Shown piece after piece: positions 1-8,458 of a stretch of 64,000 nt of DNA; position 1 is the stretch's first letter; each line of letters opens with the position of its first letter. The DNA is taken from contig NZ_JACIHE010000009.1 of assembly GCF_014198245.1 (NCBI RefSeq), positions 204,691 through 268,690 on the forward strand. The letters run 5' to 3'. A program made the translations under genes and the position numbers. The notes beneath the pieces are model-generated. The model saw only the letters and a program-made list of their open reading frames with translations. It was not told the origin of the DNA and ran no database searches. Source of the DNA: Bradyrhizobium sp. cir1. Its GTDB lineage: Bacteria; Pseudomonadota; Alphaproteobacteria; Rhizobiales; Xanthobacteraceae.

Positions 1-285
1 GCCGATGCGGTCGCCGAAATGACCGAGGATGACTGCGCCGACGGGCCGCGCGATATAGCCGATGCCGAAGCTCAAGAGCGCCAGCAGCGTCGCCGTCGAG
101 GGATCGACATTGGCGAAGAACACCTTTGGGAAGATCAGCGCCGCCGCGGTGCCGTAGATGAAGAAGTCGTAGTATTCGAGCATGCTGCCGACAAAGCTGA
201 CGAGCGCGGCGCGCTTGGGCAGCTTGTTTTGCGTGACTTCCGCGCCGGATGACGCATGCAACGATGCGGTTGACGTCAACGTCAT
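1..285 (-). CDS. MFS transporter, MHS (metabolite:H+ symporter) type, N-terminal part
   Basis: This is the N-terminal 95 codons of a membrane transporter that runs off the left edge of the window. The start ATG at 285 follows a purine-rich ribosome binding site (GGGGAGGAATTTC). After a hydrophilic leader, a first membrane segment begins near residue 27 and contains EYYDFFIYG (37-45), a signature of the metabolite:H+ symporter branch that includes citrate, proline/betaine and shikimate carriers. A second segment spans about 64-88 and ends in GHFGDRIG (88-95), the conserved MFS loop 2-3 motif. The substrate cannot be told from this fragment. The gene diverges from a TetR regulator, which probably controls it. 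Confidence 0.9.
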   Translation of the reverse strand, partial: MTLTSTASLHASSGAEVTQNKLPKRAALVSFVGSMLEYYDFFIYGTAAALIFPKVFFANVDPSTATLLALLSFGIGYIARPVGAVILGHFGDRIG

Positions 286-387
286 GAAATTCCTCCCCAT
301 GTGTCCGCCGCGGTGCGCGTCAGGCGGTCGGCCTCGCGCGCGTTCTGTTGTTCTTGTTGCCGCAGCTTTGGTTTGGATCGATAATGT

Positions 388-401
388 ACGAACTAGTACG
401 T
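388..401. promoter_or_regulatory. Candidate TetR operator in divergent intergenic region
   Basis: The 14-bp sequence ACGAACTAGTACGT is an inverted repeat (ACG-A-ACTAGT-A-CGT, only the A/A pair mismatched) between the divergent MFS and TetR genes. TetR proteins usually bind such palindromes next to their own gene. Assigning this site to the neighbouring regulator is inference. Confidence 0.45.
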
Positions 402-491
402 TTACGCAATACGCGTTGGATCGATGCCTGAGGGAGCGAAATTTGCCTTCACCTTCAAGGCGATCCATGGAAACTGGCGGGAGAAACAGCA

Positions 492-1142
492 ATGCTCGAG
501 CGCATGCCGCCCCCATCGAAGCGCACCAACGACCCCGAGCGCACCAAGCGCGACATCCTCGAGGTGGCGATGGCCGAATTCGCCTCGGAGGGCTATTCCG
601 GCGCCCGCGTCGATGCGATTGCGGCGCGAACCCGCACGTCGAAGCGGATGATCTATTACTATTTCGGCGGCAAGGAGCAGCTCTACCTCGCAGTGCTGGA
701 GGAGGCCTATCGCAGCATCCGCGCGCTGGAGGATCAGCTCGACATCGAAAGCTGCGACGCGCGGGAGGGACTGCGCCGCCTGATCGAGGCGACCTTCGAC
801 CATGACGAGCGCAACCCGAACTTCATCCGCCTCGTCTCAATCGAGAACATCCACCACGGCAAGCACCTGAAGCAGAATGTGCAGCTGCGCCAGCTCAACG
901 CCAGCGTGATCGCAACCCTCGACGGCATCTTGAAGCGCGGCCGTGAGGAAGGCGTCTTCCGCGACGACGTCGACGCCATCGACCTGCACCTCGCCATCTC
1001 CTCCTACTGCTTCTTCCGCGTCGCCAACCGCCACACCTTCGGCGCCCTGTTCGACCGCGACCTCAGCGAGCCCAAAGTGCTGGCGCGGAGCCGGACGCAG
1101 ATCGTGGAGATGATCTTGGCGTGGCTGGGGGCGGGGACTTAG
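492..1142 (+). CDS. TetR/AcrR family transcriptional regulator
   Basis: This is a 216-residue one-component DNA-binding regulator. Residues about 17-65 form the TetR helix-turn-helix domain, with the typical AEFASEGYSGARVDAIA stretch and the recognition-helix end RMIYYYFGGKEQLY. The C-terminal part is the helical ligand-binding and dimerisation domain, and its ligand is unknown. The ATG at 492 has GGGAGAAA upstream. The gene diverges from the MFS transporter at 285, so it is probably a repressor of that transporter that releases DNA on binding the substrate or a metabolite. Confidence 0.9.
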   Translation: MLERMPPPSKRTNDPERTKRDILEVAMAEFASEGYSGARVDAIAARTRTSKRMIYYYFGGKEQLYLAVLEEAYRSIRALEDQLDIESCDAREGLRRLIEATFDHDERNPNFIRLVSIENIHHGKHLKQNVQLRQLNASVIATLDGILKRGREEGVFRDDVDAIDLHLAISSYCFFRVANRHTFGALFDRDLSEPKVLARSRTQIVEMILAWLGAGT

Positions 1143-1151
1143 CCACCACAC

Positions 1152-1262
1152 ACTCGCTGTCATGCCCCGGCTTGACCGGGGCATCCAGTACGCCGCGGCC
1201 TATCGAGGAATCATCGCCGTCTCTGGGATACTGGATCGCCCGATCAAGTCGGGCGATGACAC
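1152..1262. repeat. Dispersed palindromic intergenic repeat (Bradyrhizobium type)
   Basis: The segment has two inner hairpins (CCCCGGCTTGACCGGGG and CGCCCGATCAAGTCGGGCG) and outer ends GTCATG/GATGAC. It lies between the convergent TetR and permease genes. Segments with ATCCAGTACGCCGCGGC and TACTGGATCGCCCG recur at 60,340-60,530 in this window, so it is a repeated element. It may also work as a bidirectional terminator. Confidence 0.75.
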
Positions 1263-1285
1263 CGAGGATGGCGCGACAATCACCC

Positions 1286-2068
1286 TCACCCACTCCTCTT
1301 CTGCCGCGTGCTCGCCAGCAGCACCAGCATGAAGGACGCTGCCGTCATCAGCGTCGAGATCGCGGCGATGGTCGGGTCGATCTCGTCGCGGAGCGCAGTG
1401 AACATGCGCTTGGTCAGCGGCTGGTACTGGCCGCCGGAGATGAACAGCGCGACGATGGTCTCGTCCATCGCCGAGATGAAGGCGAAGATGCCGCCCGCCA
1501 CCACGCTGGACTTGATCTGCGGCAGCGTCACCGCGAAGAAGCTGCGCAGGCGGTTCATGCCGAGGCTGCGCGCGACCATCTCCTGCGCGGGATCAAAGCT
1601 CTGCAGACCCGCGAGCACGGAGATGACGACATAAGGCAGGCCCAGCATCACGTTGGCAAGCACGAGCCCGGGCATGGTCGCGACCAGGCCGACCTTGGCA
1701 TAGACGAAGAAGATGCCGACCGCGGTGATGATGATCGGCACCACCAGCGGCAGCAGCAGCGCCATGTGGATCAGCCGCATGATCCGCAGCTTCGACTGGT
1801 TGATGGCATAGGCGGCGGCAACGCCGAGCGGGGTCGCGATCACGACGGTGAGGAGCGCAACCGTCAGCGTCACCCGCGTCGCCTGCATCCAGGCGGGATT
1901 TGAGAAATATTGCTGGTACCAGCGCAGCGAGAAGGACGGCGGCGGGAAGGTCAGGAAGCGCGCGCTGGAGAACGAGATCGGGGCGATGATCAGAACGGGG
2001 AGGATCAGATAGACCAGCACCAGCGCGCTGACCACGTAGAGGGCAATCCGTGCGGGCGAGGCGCGCAT
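1286..2068 (-). CDS. ABC transporter permease (PotC/YdcV type)
   Basis: This 260-residue inner-membrane permease belongs to the spermidine/putrescine-type binding-protein-dependent family. About six hydrophobic segments are visible, the first at residues 9-31. The cytoplasmic ATPase-coupling loop contains EMVARSLGMNRLRSFFAVTLPQI, the EAA motif (here with the conserved A and G). The chosen ATG at 2068 overlaps the stop of the upstream permease (TGATG); a GTG one codon earlier is also possible. It is the last gene of the six-gene uptake operon and should pair with the upstream permease as a heterodimer. Confidence 0.9.
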   Translation of the reverse strand: MRASPARIALYVVSALVLVYLILPVLIIAPISFSSARFLTFPPPSFSLRWYQQYFSNPAWMQATRVTLTVALLTVVIATPLGVAAAYAINQSKLRIMRLIHMALLLPLVVPIIITAVGIFFVYAKVGLVATMPGLVLANVMLGLPYVVISVLAGLQSFDPAQEMVARSLGMNRLRSFFAVTLPQIKSSVVAGGIFAFISAMDETIVALFISGGQYQPLTKRMFTALRDEIDPTIAAISTLMTAASFMLVLLASTRQKRSG

Positions 2069-2937
2069 CACTTCTGCCCCAGCACGCGATCGAGCGAGAT
2101 GAAGCGGCTGACGACGAAGAAGATCGCGAGCACGCCGAGGAGCAGCACGACCGCAACCGCGCTCGCAGCCCCAAACTGGTTGTAGAGCTCGACATTGCGG
2201 CTCACCAGCATCGACACCATCACGGTGCGTCCGCCGCCGAGCAGCTCCGGCGTGATGTAGAAGCCGAGGCAGAGCACGAACACCATGGTGCAGCCGGCGA
2301 GCACGCCCGGCAGCGACAGCGGCAGGAACACGCGCATGAAGGTCAGCGACGGGCTCGCGCCCAGGCTGGCGCCGGCCTGCATGAGATCGTTCGGGATCTT
2401 CTGCATGGTGGCGTAGAGCGGCAGCACCATGAAGGGCAGCAGGATGTGCACGGTCGCAACGACCGTGCCGAACGTGTTGTGGACCAGCGCGAGCGGCTCG
2501 GAGATCACGTCAAGGTAGCGCAGGAACTGGTTGATCACGCCGGTGCGCTGGAGCAGCGCCAGCCAGGCATAGGCGCGCACCAGAACGCTGGTCCAGAACG
2601 GCAGCACGACCAGCGACAGGATCAGGATGCTCCATCCCTTCGGCACCGAATTGGCGAGATAGGCCACGGGATAGCCGAGCAGCAGCGCGATTCCCGTGAC
2701 CGCGAGGCTGATCTCGAAGGTCAGCGCGAAGCTGCGCCAGTAGACGTCTTCGGTGAAGACGCGGCGATAGTTCTCCAGCGTGAAGCCGTCATGATAGATC
2801 GACTGCCAGGCGAGCCAGCCGACCGGCAGCACGATCAGGGCCAGGATCACCAGCAGCGCCGGCGACACCAATGCCAGCATCAGGCCGTGCTCGCGGCGCT
2901 GATGCTTTTGGGACGGATCTGGCACGGATGTCGTCAA
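2068..2937 (-). CDS. ABC transporter permease (PotB type)
   Basis: This is a 289-residue inner-membrane permease, partner of the next gene. It has about six membrane segments, and the EAA-type coupling loop contains DLMQAGASLGASPSLTFMRVFLPLSLPG. I chose a TTG start at 2937, with GAGGCA just upstream and only 11 nt after the binding-protein stop. A methionine at 2880 would remove the usual short cytoplasmic leader. The reading frame stays open far upstream through the binding-protein gene, but that part does not read as a protein. Overlap with the downstream permease indicates translational coupling. Confidence 0.88.
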   Translation of the reverse strand: MTTSVPDPSQKHQRREHGLMLALVSPALLVILALIVLPVGWLAWQSIYHDGFTLENYRRVFTEDVYWRSFALTFEISLAVTGIALLLGYPVAYLANSVPKGWSILILSLVVLPFWTSVLVRAYAWLALLQRTGVINQFLRYLDVISEPLALVHNTFGTVVATVHILLPFMVLPLYATMQKIPNDLMQAGASLGASPSLTFMRVFLPLSLPGVLAGCTMVFVLCLGFYITPELLGGGRTVMVSMLVSRNVELYNQFGAASAVAVVLLLGVLAIFFVVSRFISLDRVLGQK

Positions 2938-2948
2938 CGCTGCCTCGC

Positions 2949-3995
2949 TTACTTTTGCATGAAGGACGCCCAGCGCTTCTCGGCGGCTTCGCCAGCCGGC
3001 GAGGACCACCAGGCGTAGGACATCAGCGCTTGCTTCGCCGCATTGGCTGGCTCGCTCGGCAATTGCGCGGCGCGCTCGGGCTTGATCACGCCCGTCTCGA
3101 ACGCCTTGGGGTTGCCCGGACCATAATCGATGTGCAGCGGCAGATTGGCCTGGTGCACGGGATCGACGGCTTCGTTGAGGAACTTCACCGCGGTTTCCAG
3201 GTTCGGCGCGCCCTTGAGGATGCAGAGCGAGGTGCTCTGCAGGATACCCTGGTTGTAGGTGTAGGCGACCTTGGCGCCTTCCTTGGCAACCGCGCTGACG
3301 CGGCCGTTCCAGGCCATTTCCATGTCGACCTCGCCGTCGTTGAGCAACTGCGCCGACTGCGCACCCGAGGTCCACCACACCGTGATATGCGGCTTGATCT
3401 CCTCCAGCTTCCTAAAGGCGCGGTCGACGTCGAGCGGATAAAGCTTGTCGGGCGCTACGCCGTCTGCCATCAGCGCCGCCTCGAGCGTGGCAATGGGGTG
3501 ATTGCGCAGCGCGCGGCGACCGGGGAATTTCTTCACATCCCAGAAATCGGCCCAGCTGTTCGGCGCGTCCTTGGGGAAGGTCTTCTGGCTGTAGGCCAGC
3601 ACGCTGGAATAGAATTCGTAAGACACCGAGTATGGGTTGCGATAGGCCTCCGGCATCGCCGCCGCGTTCGGGATTTTTGAGAAATCGAGCTTCTCGATCA
3701 GCCCCTGCTCGCCGCCGCGCAGGCAATAGCCGGTCGGGGTGTCGACGACATCCCAGATCGGCTTGCCGCTGCCGACCTGCGTCTTGATCGCAGGCCAGGC
3801 GTCGGGAATGGAGTCCTGGTTGATGGTGATGCCGAGCTTCTTGGCGGAGGGATCGAGGATCGCCACTGTCTGCGCCTGCTGATAGGCGCCGCCCTGCGAG
3901 ACGAAGGTGATCTGCTCGGCGGCATCGGCCGCGGTGGTCAATCCGACCGCGCCCAACAACGCGCAGCCCAGTCCAAATTTCCGCTTCATCGTCAT
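2949..3995 (-). CDS. Periplasmic substrate-binding protein of spermidine/putrescine-type ABC transporter
   Basis: This 348-residue protein has a Sec signal peptide at residues 1 to about 26 (MTMKRKFG, hydrophobic stretch, TTAADA). The mature part is a PotD/PotF-like type II periplasmic binding protein that would deliver a polyamine-like or other small organic cation to the two permeases. The ATG at 3995 is preceded by GGAGGAGGTGAGG; an in-frame ATG at 4079 lies inside the upstream gene and is rejected. The true ligand cannot be read from sequence. Confidence 0.9.
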   Translation of the reverse strand: MTMKRKFGLGCALLGAVGLTTAADAAEQITFVSQGGAYQQAQTVAILDPSAKKLGITINQDSIPDAWPAIKTQVGSGKPIWDVVDTPTGYCLRGGEQGLIEKLDFSKIPNAAAMPEAYRNPYSVSYEFYSSVLAYSQKTFPKDAPNSWADFWDVKKFPGRRALRNHPIATLEAALMADGVAPDKLYPLDVDRAFRKLEEIKPHITVWWTSGAQSAQLLNDGEVDMEMAWNGRVSAVAKEGAKVAYTYNQGILQSTSLCILKGAPNLETAVKFLNEAVDPVHQANLPLHIDYGPGNPKAFETGVIKPERAAQLPSEPANAAKQALMSYAWWSSPAGEAAEKRWASFMQK

Positions 3996-4017
3996 CCTCA
4001 CCTCCTCCAAATCAATC

Positions 4018-5325
4018 TCACTGACCGATCGCATCGAGAAACTGGTACCAGCCGGCAACCATGCGCACGGCGGGCTCACGTAGCGGATAGAACGGAATCG
4101 CCTTCATGCGTCGCGCATCGAGCAGGCCCATGTCGGGCGTCTCGCCGCGCACGAAGGCGGCGAGATAGCGGCCCATCAGGCTCGACATCGCAACACCGGC
4201 GCCGTTGTAGCCGACCGAGAACAGCGTGCGATCGTCGAGCCGGCCGATATGCGGCACCGAGTCCAGCGTCATCGCGACGAGGCCCGACCATCTATATTCG
4301 AGCGGGACATCGGCGAGATCGGGGAAGATGCCGACCATCGCCTTGCGCAGTGCGTCGAAGGCGGCGTCCGAGTCCTGCTTGCCGAAGGCGCCGCGGCCAC
4401 CGAAGATGACGCGGTTGTCGACCATGCGGAACCAGCGCATCATGCGCTTGGTCTCGGTGTAGGTGCGCCCCGTCGGCATCAGCTTTCCGGCGAGATTGCG
4501 CGGCAACTTCTCTGTGGCGACCATGGCGCTGCGGAACGGAATCAGCGTGCGCTGCAGATGCGCCGTCGCGCCGGTCAGATCCGAATAGCTGTTGGTGGCG
4601 ATGATCGCCTGCCTGGCGCGCACCGCGCCTCGCGGCGTTTCAGCAACGACGACGCCGTTCTCGCGCCGAAGCTTGACGACCGGCGACTGCTGGAAGATGG
4701 GCACGCCGCGGCGCGAAACGCCGTCGGCAAGGCCGCGCAGATAGTTCAGCGGATGGATGCCGCCCGAGCCGGGATTGAGCACGCCGCCGACGAAGATGTC
4801 GGAGCCGGTCTCGTCACGCACGCCGTTCTTGTCGAGGATGCGGACCTCGGCCGAGCCCATCTCGCGCGTCATCCAGTTGGCTTCGTCGATCGCGGCCTTC
4901 AGCGTCGTCTCGTTGTGCGCGGCCTTGACCTGGCCGGTGCGGGTAAGGTTCGCGCTGGTGATGCCGAATTCGGAGACGAGCTCCTCGACCATGTCGGTCG
5001 ATTCATGCGCGATCTCGTACATGCGCCGCGCCATGGCGCGGCCGTGCACGGCGTCGATCTCGCGGAACGAGAGGCGAAATTTTGCGGTGATGACGCCGCC
5101 ATTGCGCCCGCTCGCACCCCAGCCGGGGCGGTTCGCCTCGAGCACGACAGGGCTGAGCCCGCTTTTGGCGATGTGGTGCGCGGCGGACAGGCCCGTGTAG
5201 CCGGAGCCGATGATCACCACATCCGCCTGTTGCTCGCCCGACAGCACGGGATAGTCGCGCGCCGGCTCCGCCGTGGCTTCCCACAGCGAATTGACCGATG
5301 GCAGCGCGCTCCAGTCCCGTGTCAT
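4018..5325 (-). CDS. FAD-dependent oxidoreductase, DAO/PuuB-like
   Basis: This 435-residue cytoplasmic flavoprotein belongs to the D-amino-acid oxidase superfamily. The N-terminal Rossmann motif VVIIGSGYTGLSAAHHIAKSG (about residues 30-50) binds FAD, and a C-terminal VGYNGAGVAMSSLMGRYLA stretch is typical of the gamma-glutamylputrescine oxidase/sarcosine oxidase group. The ATG at 5325 follows GGAGAG and lies 14 nt after the stop of the hydrolase upstream. Its position in a polyamine-type uptake operon suggests that it oxidises the imported amine or a derivative. That link is inference; other secondary amines are possible. Confidence 0.88.
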   Translation of the reverse strand: MTRDWSALPSVNSLWEATAEPARDYPVLSGEQQADVVIIGSGYTGLSAAHHIAKSGLSPVVLEANRPGWGASGRNGGVITAKFRLSFREIDAVHGRAMARRMYEIAHESTDMVEELVSEFGITSANLTRTGQVKAAHNETTLKAAIDEANWMTREMGSAEVRILDKNGVRDETGSDIFVGGVLNPGSGGIHPLNYLRGLADGVSRRGVPIFQQSPVVKLRRENGVVVAETPRGAVRARQAIIATNSYSDLTGATAHLQRTLIPFRSAMVATEKLPRNLAGKLMPTGRTYTETKRMMRWFRMVDNRVIFGGRGAFGKQDSDAAFDALRKAMVGIFPDLADVPLEYRWSGLVAMTLDSVPHIGRLDDRTLFSVGYNGAGVAMSSLMGRYLAAFVRGETPDMGLLDARRMKAIPFYPLREPAVRMVAGWYQFLDAIGQ

Positions 5326-5339
5326 GCCACGGCTCTCCG

Positions 5340-6056
5340 TTACGCCGCCGGACCGATCGCGGCGTCGGCGAGCGCCTTCAGTGTCGGATAGTGGAAGTCC
5401 GGCTTGGTCAGCGTCTCCACCGCCGGCGTGCCGCCGAAGCCCGCGATGCCCTGGCGGCGCTCGATCCAGCACACCTTGTAGCCGAGCTTCCGCGCGATCC
5501 CGATGTCGTGATACTGGCTCTGCGCGACGTGCAGGACGTCGGACTGCTTGTAGCCGAAGGCGGACTGGCGCCCCTTGTTGTAGGCGAAGAATTCCGGGTT
5601 CGGCTTGGCAACGCCGGTGTCATCGGCACAGACGGTGTCGTCGAAGGGATTGCCGAGCGCATGCGCGTAGCACGACAGCGCGACGCGGTCGGCATTGGTC
5701 ATCGCGACGAGACGGAACTTTGTGCGCAGGCGCTTGAGCGCTTCGACGGAATCGGAGAATGGCCCCCAGCGCAGCACGGCGAGCTGGAACACGTCGCAGG
5801 AGGCGTCATCTGCCGGCAGCCCGAGTTCCTGCGCGAGATAGCGATAAACGTAAAACATCACCTCGCTTGAGCGCTCGTAGTGCTTGTCGCGGCCGCGCTT
5901 GTAGGATTCGAAAATCTTGTCGTCGCTGAGCTCGGCCGGCGTCTTGCCCGAGATCCTGCGCACCGCGGCGAGCACGCCGGTCTCGAAATCGATCAAGGTG
6001 CCGACGACGTCGAAGGTGAGGACCTTGAAATTGCTGAACGCGGCTTGGGTCGACAT
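5340..6056 (-). CDS. HAD-superfamily hydrolase, haloacid dehalogenase type II-like
   Basis: This 238-residue HAD enzyme has the nucleophile motif TFDVVGTLID near residue 15 and a later VAMTNADR (Ser/Thr motif position). The lysine/acidic motifs lie around AKPNPEFF. The whole chain resembles (S)-2-haloacid dehalogenases, which release halide from short 2-haloalkanoates, but many relatives have other substrates. It sits between the transporter ATPase and the FAD enzyme of one operon, so it probably acts on the imported compound or a downstream product. Confidence 0.82.
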   Translation of the reverse strand: MSTQAAFSNFKVLTFDVVGTLIDFETGVLAAVRRISGKTPAELSDDKIFESYKRGRDKHYERSSEVMFYVYRYLAQELGLPADDASCDVFQLAVLRWGPFSDSVEALKRLRTKFRLVAMTNADRVALSCYAHALGNPFDDTVCADDTGVAKPNPEFFAYNKGRQSAFGYKQSDVLHVAQSQYHDIGIARKLGYKVCWIERRQGIAGFGGTPAVETLTKPDFHYPTLKALADAAIGPAA

Positions 6057-6092
6057 ATCAGTTTCTTCTCTCGGGTTGGATGATGTTTGAGT

Positions 6093-7175
6093 TCAGTCCC
6101 CCACCCTGGGGACGACAATCGTGTCCTCGGGGTGGAGCGTGACGGTGAGGCTGCCGCCGAGCGGCGGGATGCGGTGATAGGCCTGGTGGTAGCTCGGCTG
6201 GCGCAGGCTGAGCGCGATGCCGTCGGCGAGCGCGAGGAAAATGCGCAGGCTCTCGCCCTGGTAGACGATGTCGGTGACGGTCCCGGTCAGCCGGTTGCAG
6301 GCGGCATCCTGCGCGCCGTCGTCGATCAAGAGCTTCTCGCTGTGCACGGCCAGCATCAGGGCATCGCCATCGGGAATAGCGCGTGCGCTGCGCAGCAAGG
6401 CATTGCCGAGCGCGACGCTGGAGGCATCGACGCGGCGGACCGGCAGCATCGTCGCTTCGCCGATGAAGCTGGCGACGAAGGAATCGGCGGGATGATCGTG
6501 CAGGCGTTCGGGCTGATCGATCTGGATCAGCCTTCCGTCCTTCATCACGGCGACGCGGTCGCTCATGGTCAGCGCCTCGCGCTGGTCATGGGTGACATAG
6601 ATGATGGTGGCCTGGATCCGCTTGTGCAGCGCGCGCAGCTCGATCTGCATGGATTCGCGCAGCTGCTTGTCGAGCGCAGAGAGCGGCTCGTCCATCAGGA
6701 TCAGGCGCGGCTCGAAGATCATCGCGCGTGCGAGGGCCACGCGCTGGCGCTGGCCGCCGGAGAGCTGCGCGATGCCGCGCTCTTCATAGCCGGCAAGGCC
6801 GACCATGCTGAGCGCCGCGCGCACCTTGTCCGGCCAGGAGGATTTCGGCAGGCGCCGCGCGCGCAGGGGAAAGGCGACGTTCTCGCCGACGCTCATATGC
6901 GGAAACAGCGCGTAGTTCTGGAACACCACGCCGATGTCGCGCTTGTGCGGCGGCATCCAGGTGACGTCGCGGCCGCCGAACAGGATCGTTCCCGACGATG
7001 GCAGGATGAAGCCGCCCAAAATGCCGAGCAGCGTGGTCTTGCCGGAGCCGGAGGGGCCGAGCAGCGAGACGAATTCCCCGGCGCCGACATTGAGCGAAAC
7101 GTCGTCGAGGGCGCGAACGGCGCCATAGGCCTTGCTGGCGGACCTGATCTCGACGCTTTCCGCTCGCTTGTCCAA
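6093..7175 (-). CDS. ABC transporter ATP-binding protein (PotA type)
   Basis: This 360-residue ATPase energises the uptake system. The order is Walker A GPSGSGKTT, Q-loop, signature LSGGQRQRVALARA, Walker B RLILMDEPLSALD and the switch histidine in YVTHDQREALT. A C-terminal TOBE domain (about 280-355) is typical of polyamine and other carbohydrate/cation importers. I favour a TTG start at 7175 (GCGAGGACGATCG upstream). The frame is open to 7256, but the extra residues do not look like protein. It is the first gene of the operon, divergent from the LysR regulator. Confidence 0.88.
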   Translation of the reverse strand: MDKRAESVEIRSASKAYGAVRALDDVSLNVGAGEFVSLLGPSGSGKTTLLGILGGFILPSSGTILFGGRDVTWMPPHKRDIGVVFQNYALFPHMSVGENVAFPLRARRLPKSSWPDKVRAALSMVGLAGYEERGIAQLSGGQRQRVALARAMIFEPRLILMDEPLSALDKQLRESMQIELRALHKRIQATIIYVTHDQREALTMSDRVAVMKDGRLIQIDQPERLHDHPADSFVASFIGEATMLPVRRVDASSVALGNALLRSARAIPDGDALMLAVHSEKLLIDDGAQDAACNRLTGTVTDIVYQGESLRIFLALADGIALSLRQPSYHQAYHRIPPLGGSLTVTLHPEDTIVVPRVGD

Positions 7176-7334
7176 CGATCGTCCTCGCCATGTCCCTTGG
7201 CTGGCGTGCCTCACTGCGCGCCATAAGCCTGCTTTATAGACAGGGATTTGGAGCACTCACGTCCGAAGCGTGCGCTGCACCAAATCTTCTCTCGAAGTGC
7301 CTGTCTTTAGGCTGTCATGCTCATGACACCAGAC

Positions 7335-7351
7335 TTGCCAAAACTCGGCAA
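7335..7351. promoter_or_regulatory. Candidate LysR binding site
   Basis: TTGCC-N7-GGCAA is a perfect 5-bp inverted repeat of LysR type (T-N11-A core) in the divergent promoter region between the ABC operon and the LysR gene. A further ATTGCCAAAT half-site follows at once. Assignment to the adjacent regulator is inference. Confidence 0.5.
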
Positions 7352-7372
7352 TTGCCAAATTCTCACCGCGCT

Positions 7373-7389
7373 CATAACATGACGTTATG
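7373..7389. promoter_or_regulatory. Palindrome overlapping the LysR start codon
   Basis: CATAACATGACGTTATG has perfect 6-bp arms (CATAAC/GTTATG) around 5 nt, and its right end is the ATG of the LysR gene. It could be a second autoregulatory site or a translational hairpin. Confidence 0.4.
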
Positions 7390-8325
7390 CCCGAGCTCCG
7401 CCGCATGCTGCCGTCCGGTAACGCCCTGTTCGTCTTCGACGCGGCGGCGCGCAATGGCAGCTTCACCGCGGCAGCGGCGGAATTGAACGTGACGCAGCCG
7501 GCGGTGAGCCGGATGCTCGGCCAGTTCGAGGAGCATCTCGGCGTTCGCCTGTTCGATCGCAAGGCGGGCCGCGCGGTGCTCACCGAGGAAGGCGAGCTGC
7601 TGTATCGCCGCGTGCTCGAAGGCTTCCGCAGCATCGAGAGCGGGCTCGTCGAGATCGAGCGGCGCCGCAAGGGCACCGAGACGGTGACGCTGTCGGTCTC
7701 CTCCGCCTTCACCACGCACTGGCTGATGCCGCGCATCGACAAGCTGCAGAAGCAGTTTCCGCAGGTGGATCTGCGCTTCCAGCTCATCTCCGGTGCGCTG
7801 CGCGGGCCGGTGGAGAATGTCGATCTCGGCATGCGCTTCCGCGACCGCGACGAGCCGCCCTCCGGCGGCACGCTGATCATGAAGGAAGTGATGCTGCCGA
7901 TGTGCAGCCCCGGCTATCTCGGCGAGACCGACCCGGCCGAGGGCAACACCATCATCCGCCTCGCCGAGACGCCGGGCGACTGGGCCGCGGATTACGCCTC
8001 GCTTCTCACCGGGCGCCGCGGCGCGGCCAAGGCGCTCAGCTTCACCGATTATGCCGTCGTGGTGCAGGCCGCGCTGCTCGGCCAGGGCATCGCGCTCGGA
8101 TGGCTGACGGTCGCCTCGCACTGGCTGCTCACCGGCGCGCTGGTGCCGGCCTCCGACACGCTTACCACCACGCGCCGCATCTGCGAATTCCTCCCCCCGC
8201 GCAACCGGCCGATGCGCCCGATCGCGGCCGAGATCCGCGACTGGATCATCGCGCAAATGAAAAGCGAGATCGCCGCGATCGACCGGCTCTATCCGAAGCT
8301 CGGCGCGATGGACGCGTGTTATTGA
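7387..8325 (+). CDS. LysR family transcriptional regulator
   Basis: This 312-residue regulator has an N-terminal winged helix (residues about 10-65, AAARNGSFTAAAAELNVTQPAVSRMLGQFE) and a C-terminal periplasmic-binding-protein-like effector domain, most like the GcvA-type subgroup. The start at 7387 is used; a methionine 6 codons in is possible. It diverges from the ABC uptake operon and probably activates it in response to the transported compound. Confidence 0.9.
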   Translation: MPELRRMLPSGNALFVFDAAARNGSFTAAAAELNVTQPAVSRMLGQFEEHLGVRLFDRKAGRAVLTEEGELLYRRVLEGFRSIESGLVEIERRRKGTETVTLSVSSAFTTHWLMPRIDKLQKQFPQVDLRFQLISGALRGPVENVDLGMRFRDRDEPPSGGTLIMKEVMLPMCSPGYLGETDPAEGNTIIRLAETPGDWAADYASLLTGRRGAAKALSFTDYAVVVQAALLGQGIALGWLTVASHWLLTGALVPASDTLTTTRRICEFLPPRNRPMRPIAAEIRDWIIAQMKSEIAAIDRLYPKLGAMDACY

Positions 8326-8350
8326 GCAGGCGGCGTTGGGGTGAAGCCCC

Positions 8351-8450
8351 CTCTCTCCACGTCATTGCGAGCGCAGCGAAGCAATCCAGAGTCTTTCCGC
8401 GGAGGGATTCTGGATTGCTTCGCTGCGCTCGCAATGACGATGTGGAGAGA
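8351..8450. repeat. Dispersed palindromic repeat, long hairpin
   Basis: CGTCATTGCGAGCGCAGCGA (8360 onward) is matched by its complement ending GCAATGACG at 8439, giving an almost perfect stem of about 30 bp; CTCTCTCCAC/GTGGAGAGAG flank it. It sits between the convergent LysR and uxuA genes and may end both transcripts. A related copy lies at 60,232-60,304. Confidence 0.8.
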
Positions 8451-8458
8451 GCTTTGCC

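Noticed and set aside
2068..3378. Extended 436-codon version of the PotB-type permease
   Set aside because: The extra N-terminal part overlaps the binding-protein gene in another frame and is not protein-like; the TTG start at 2937 fits better.
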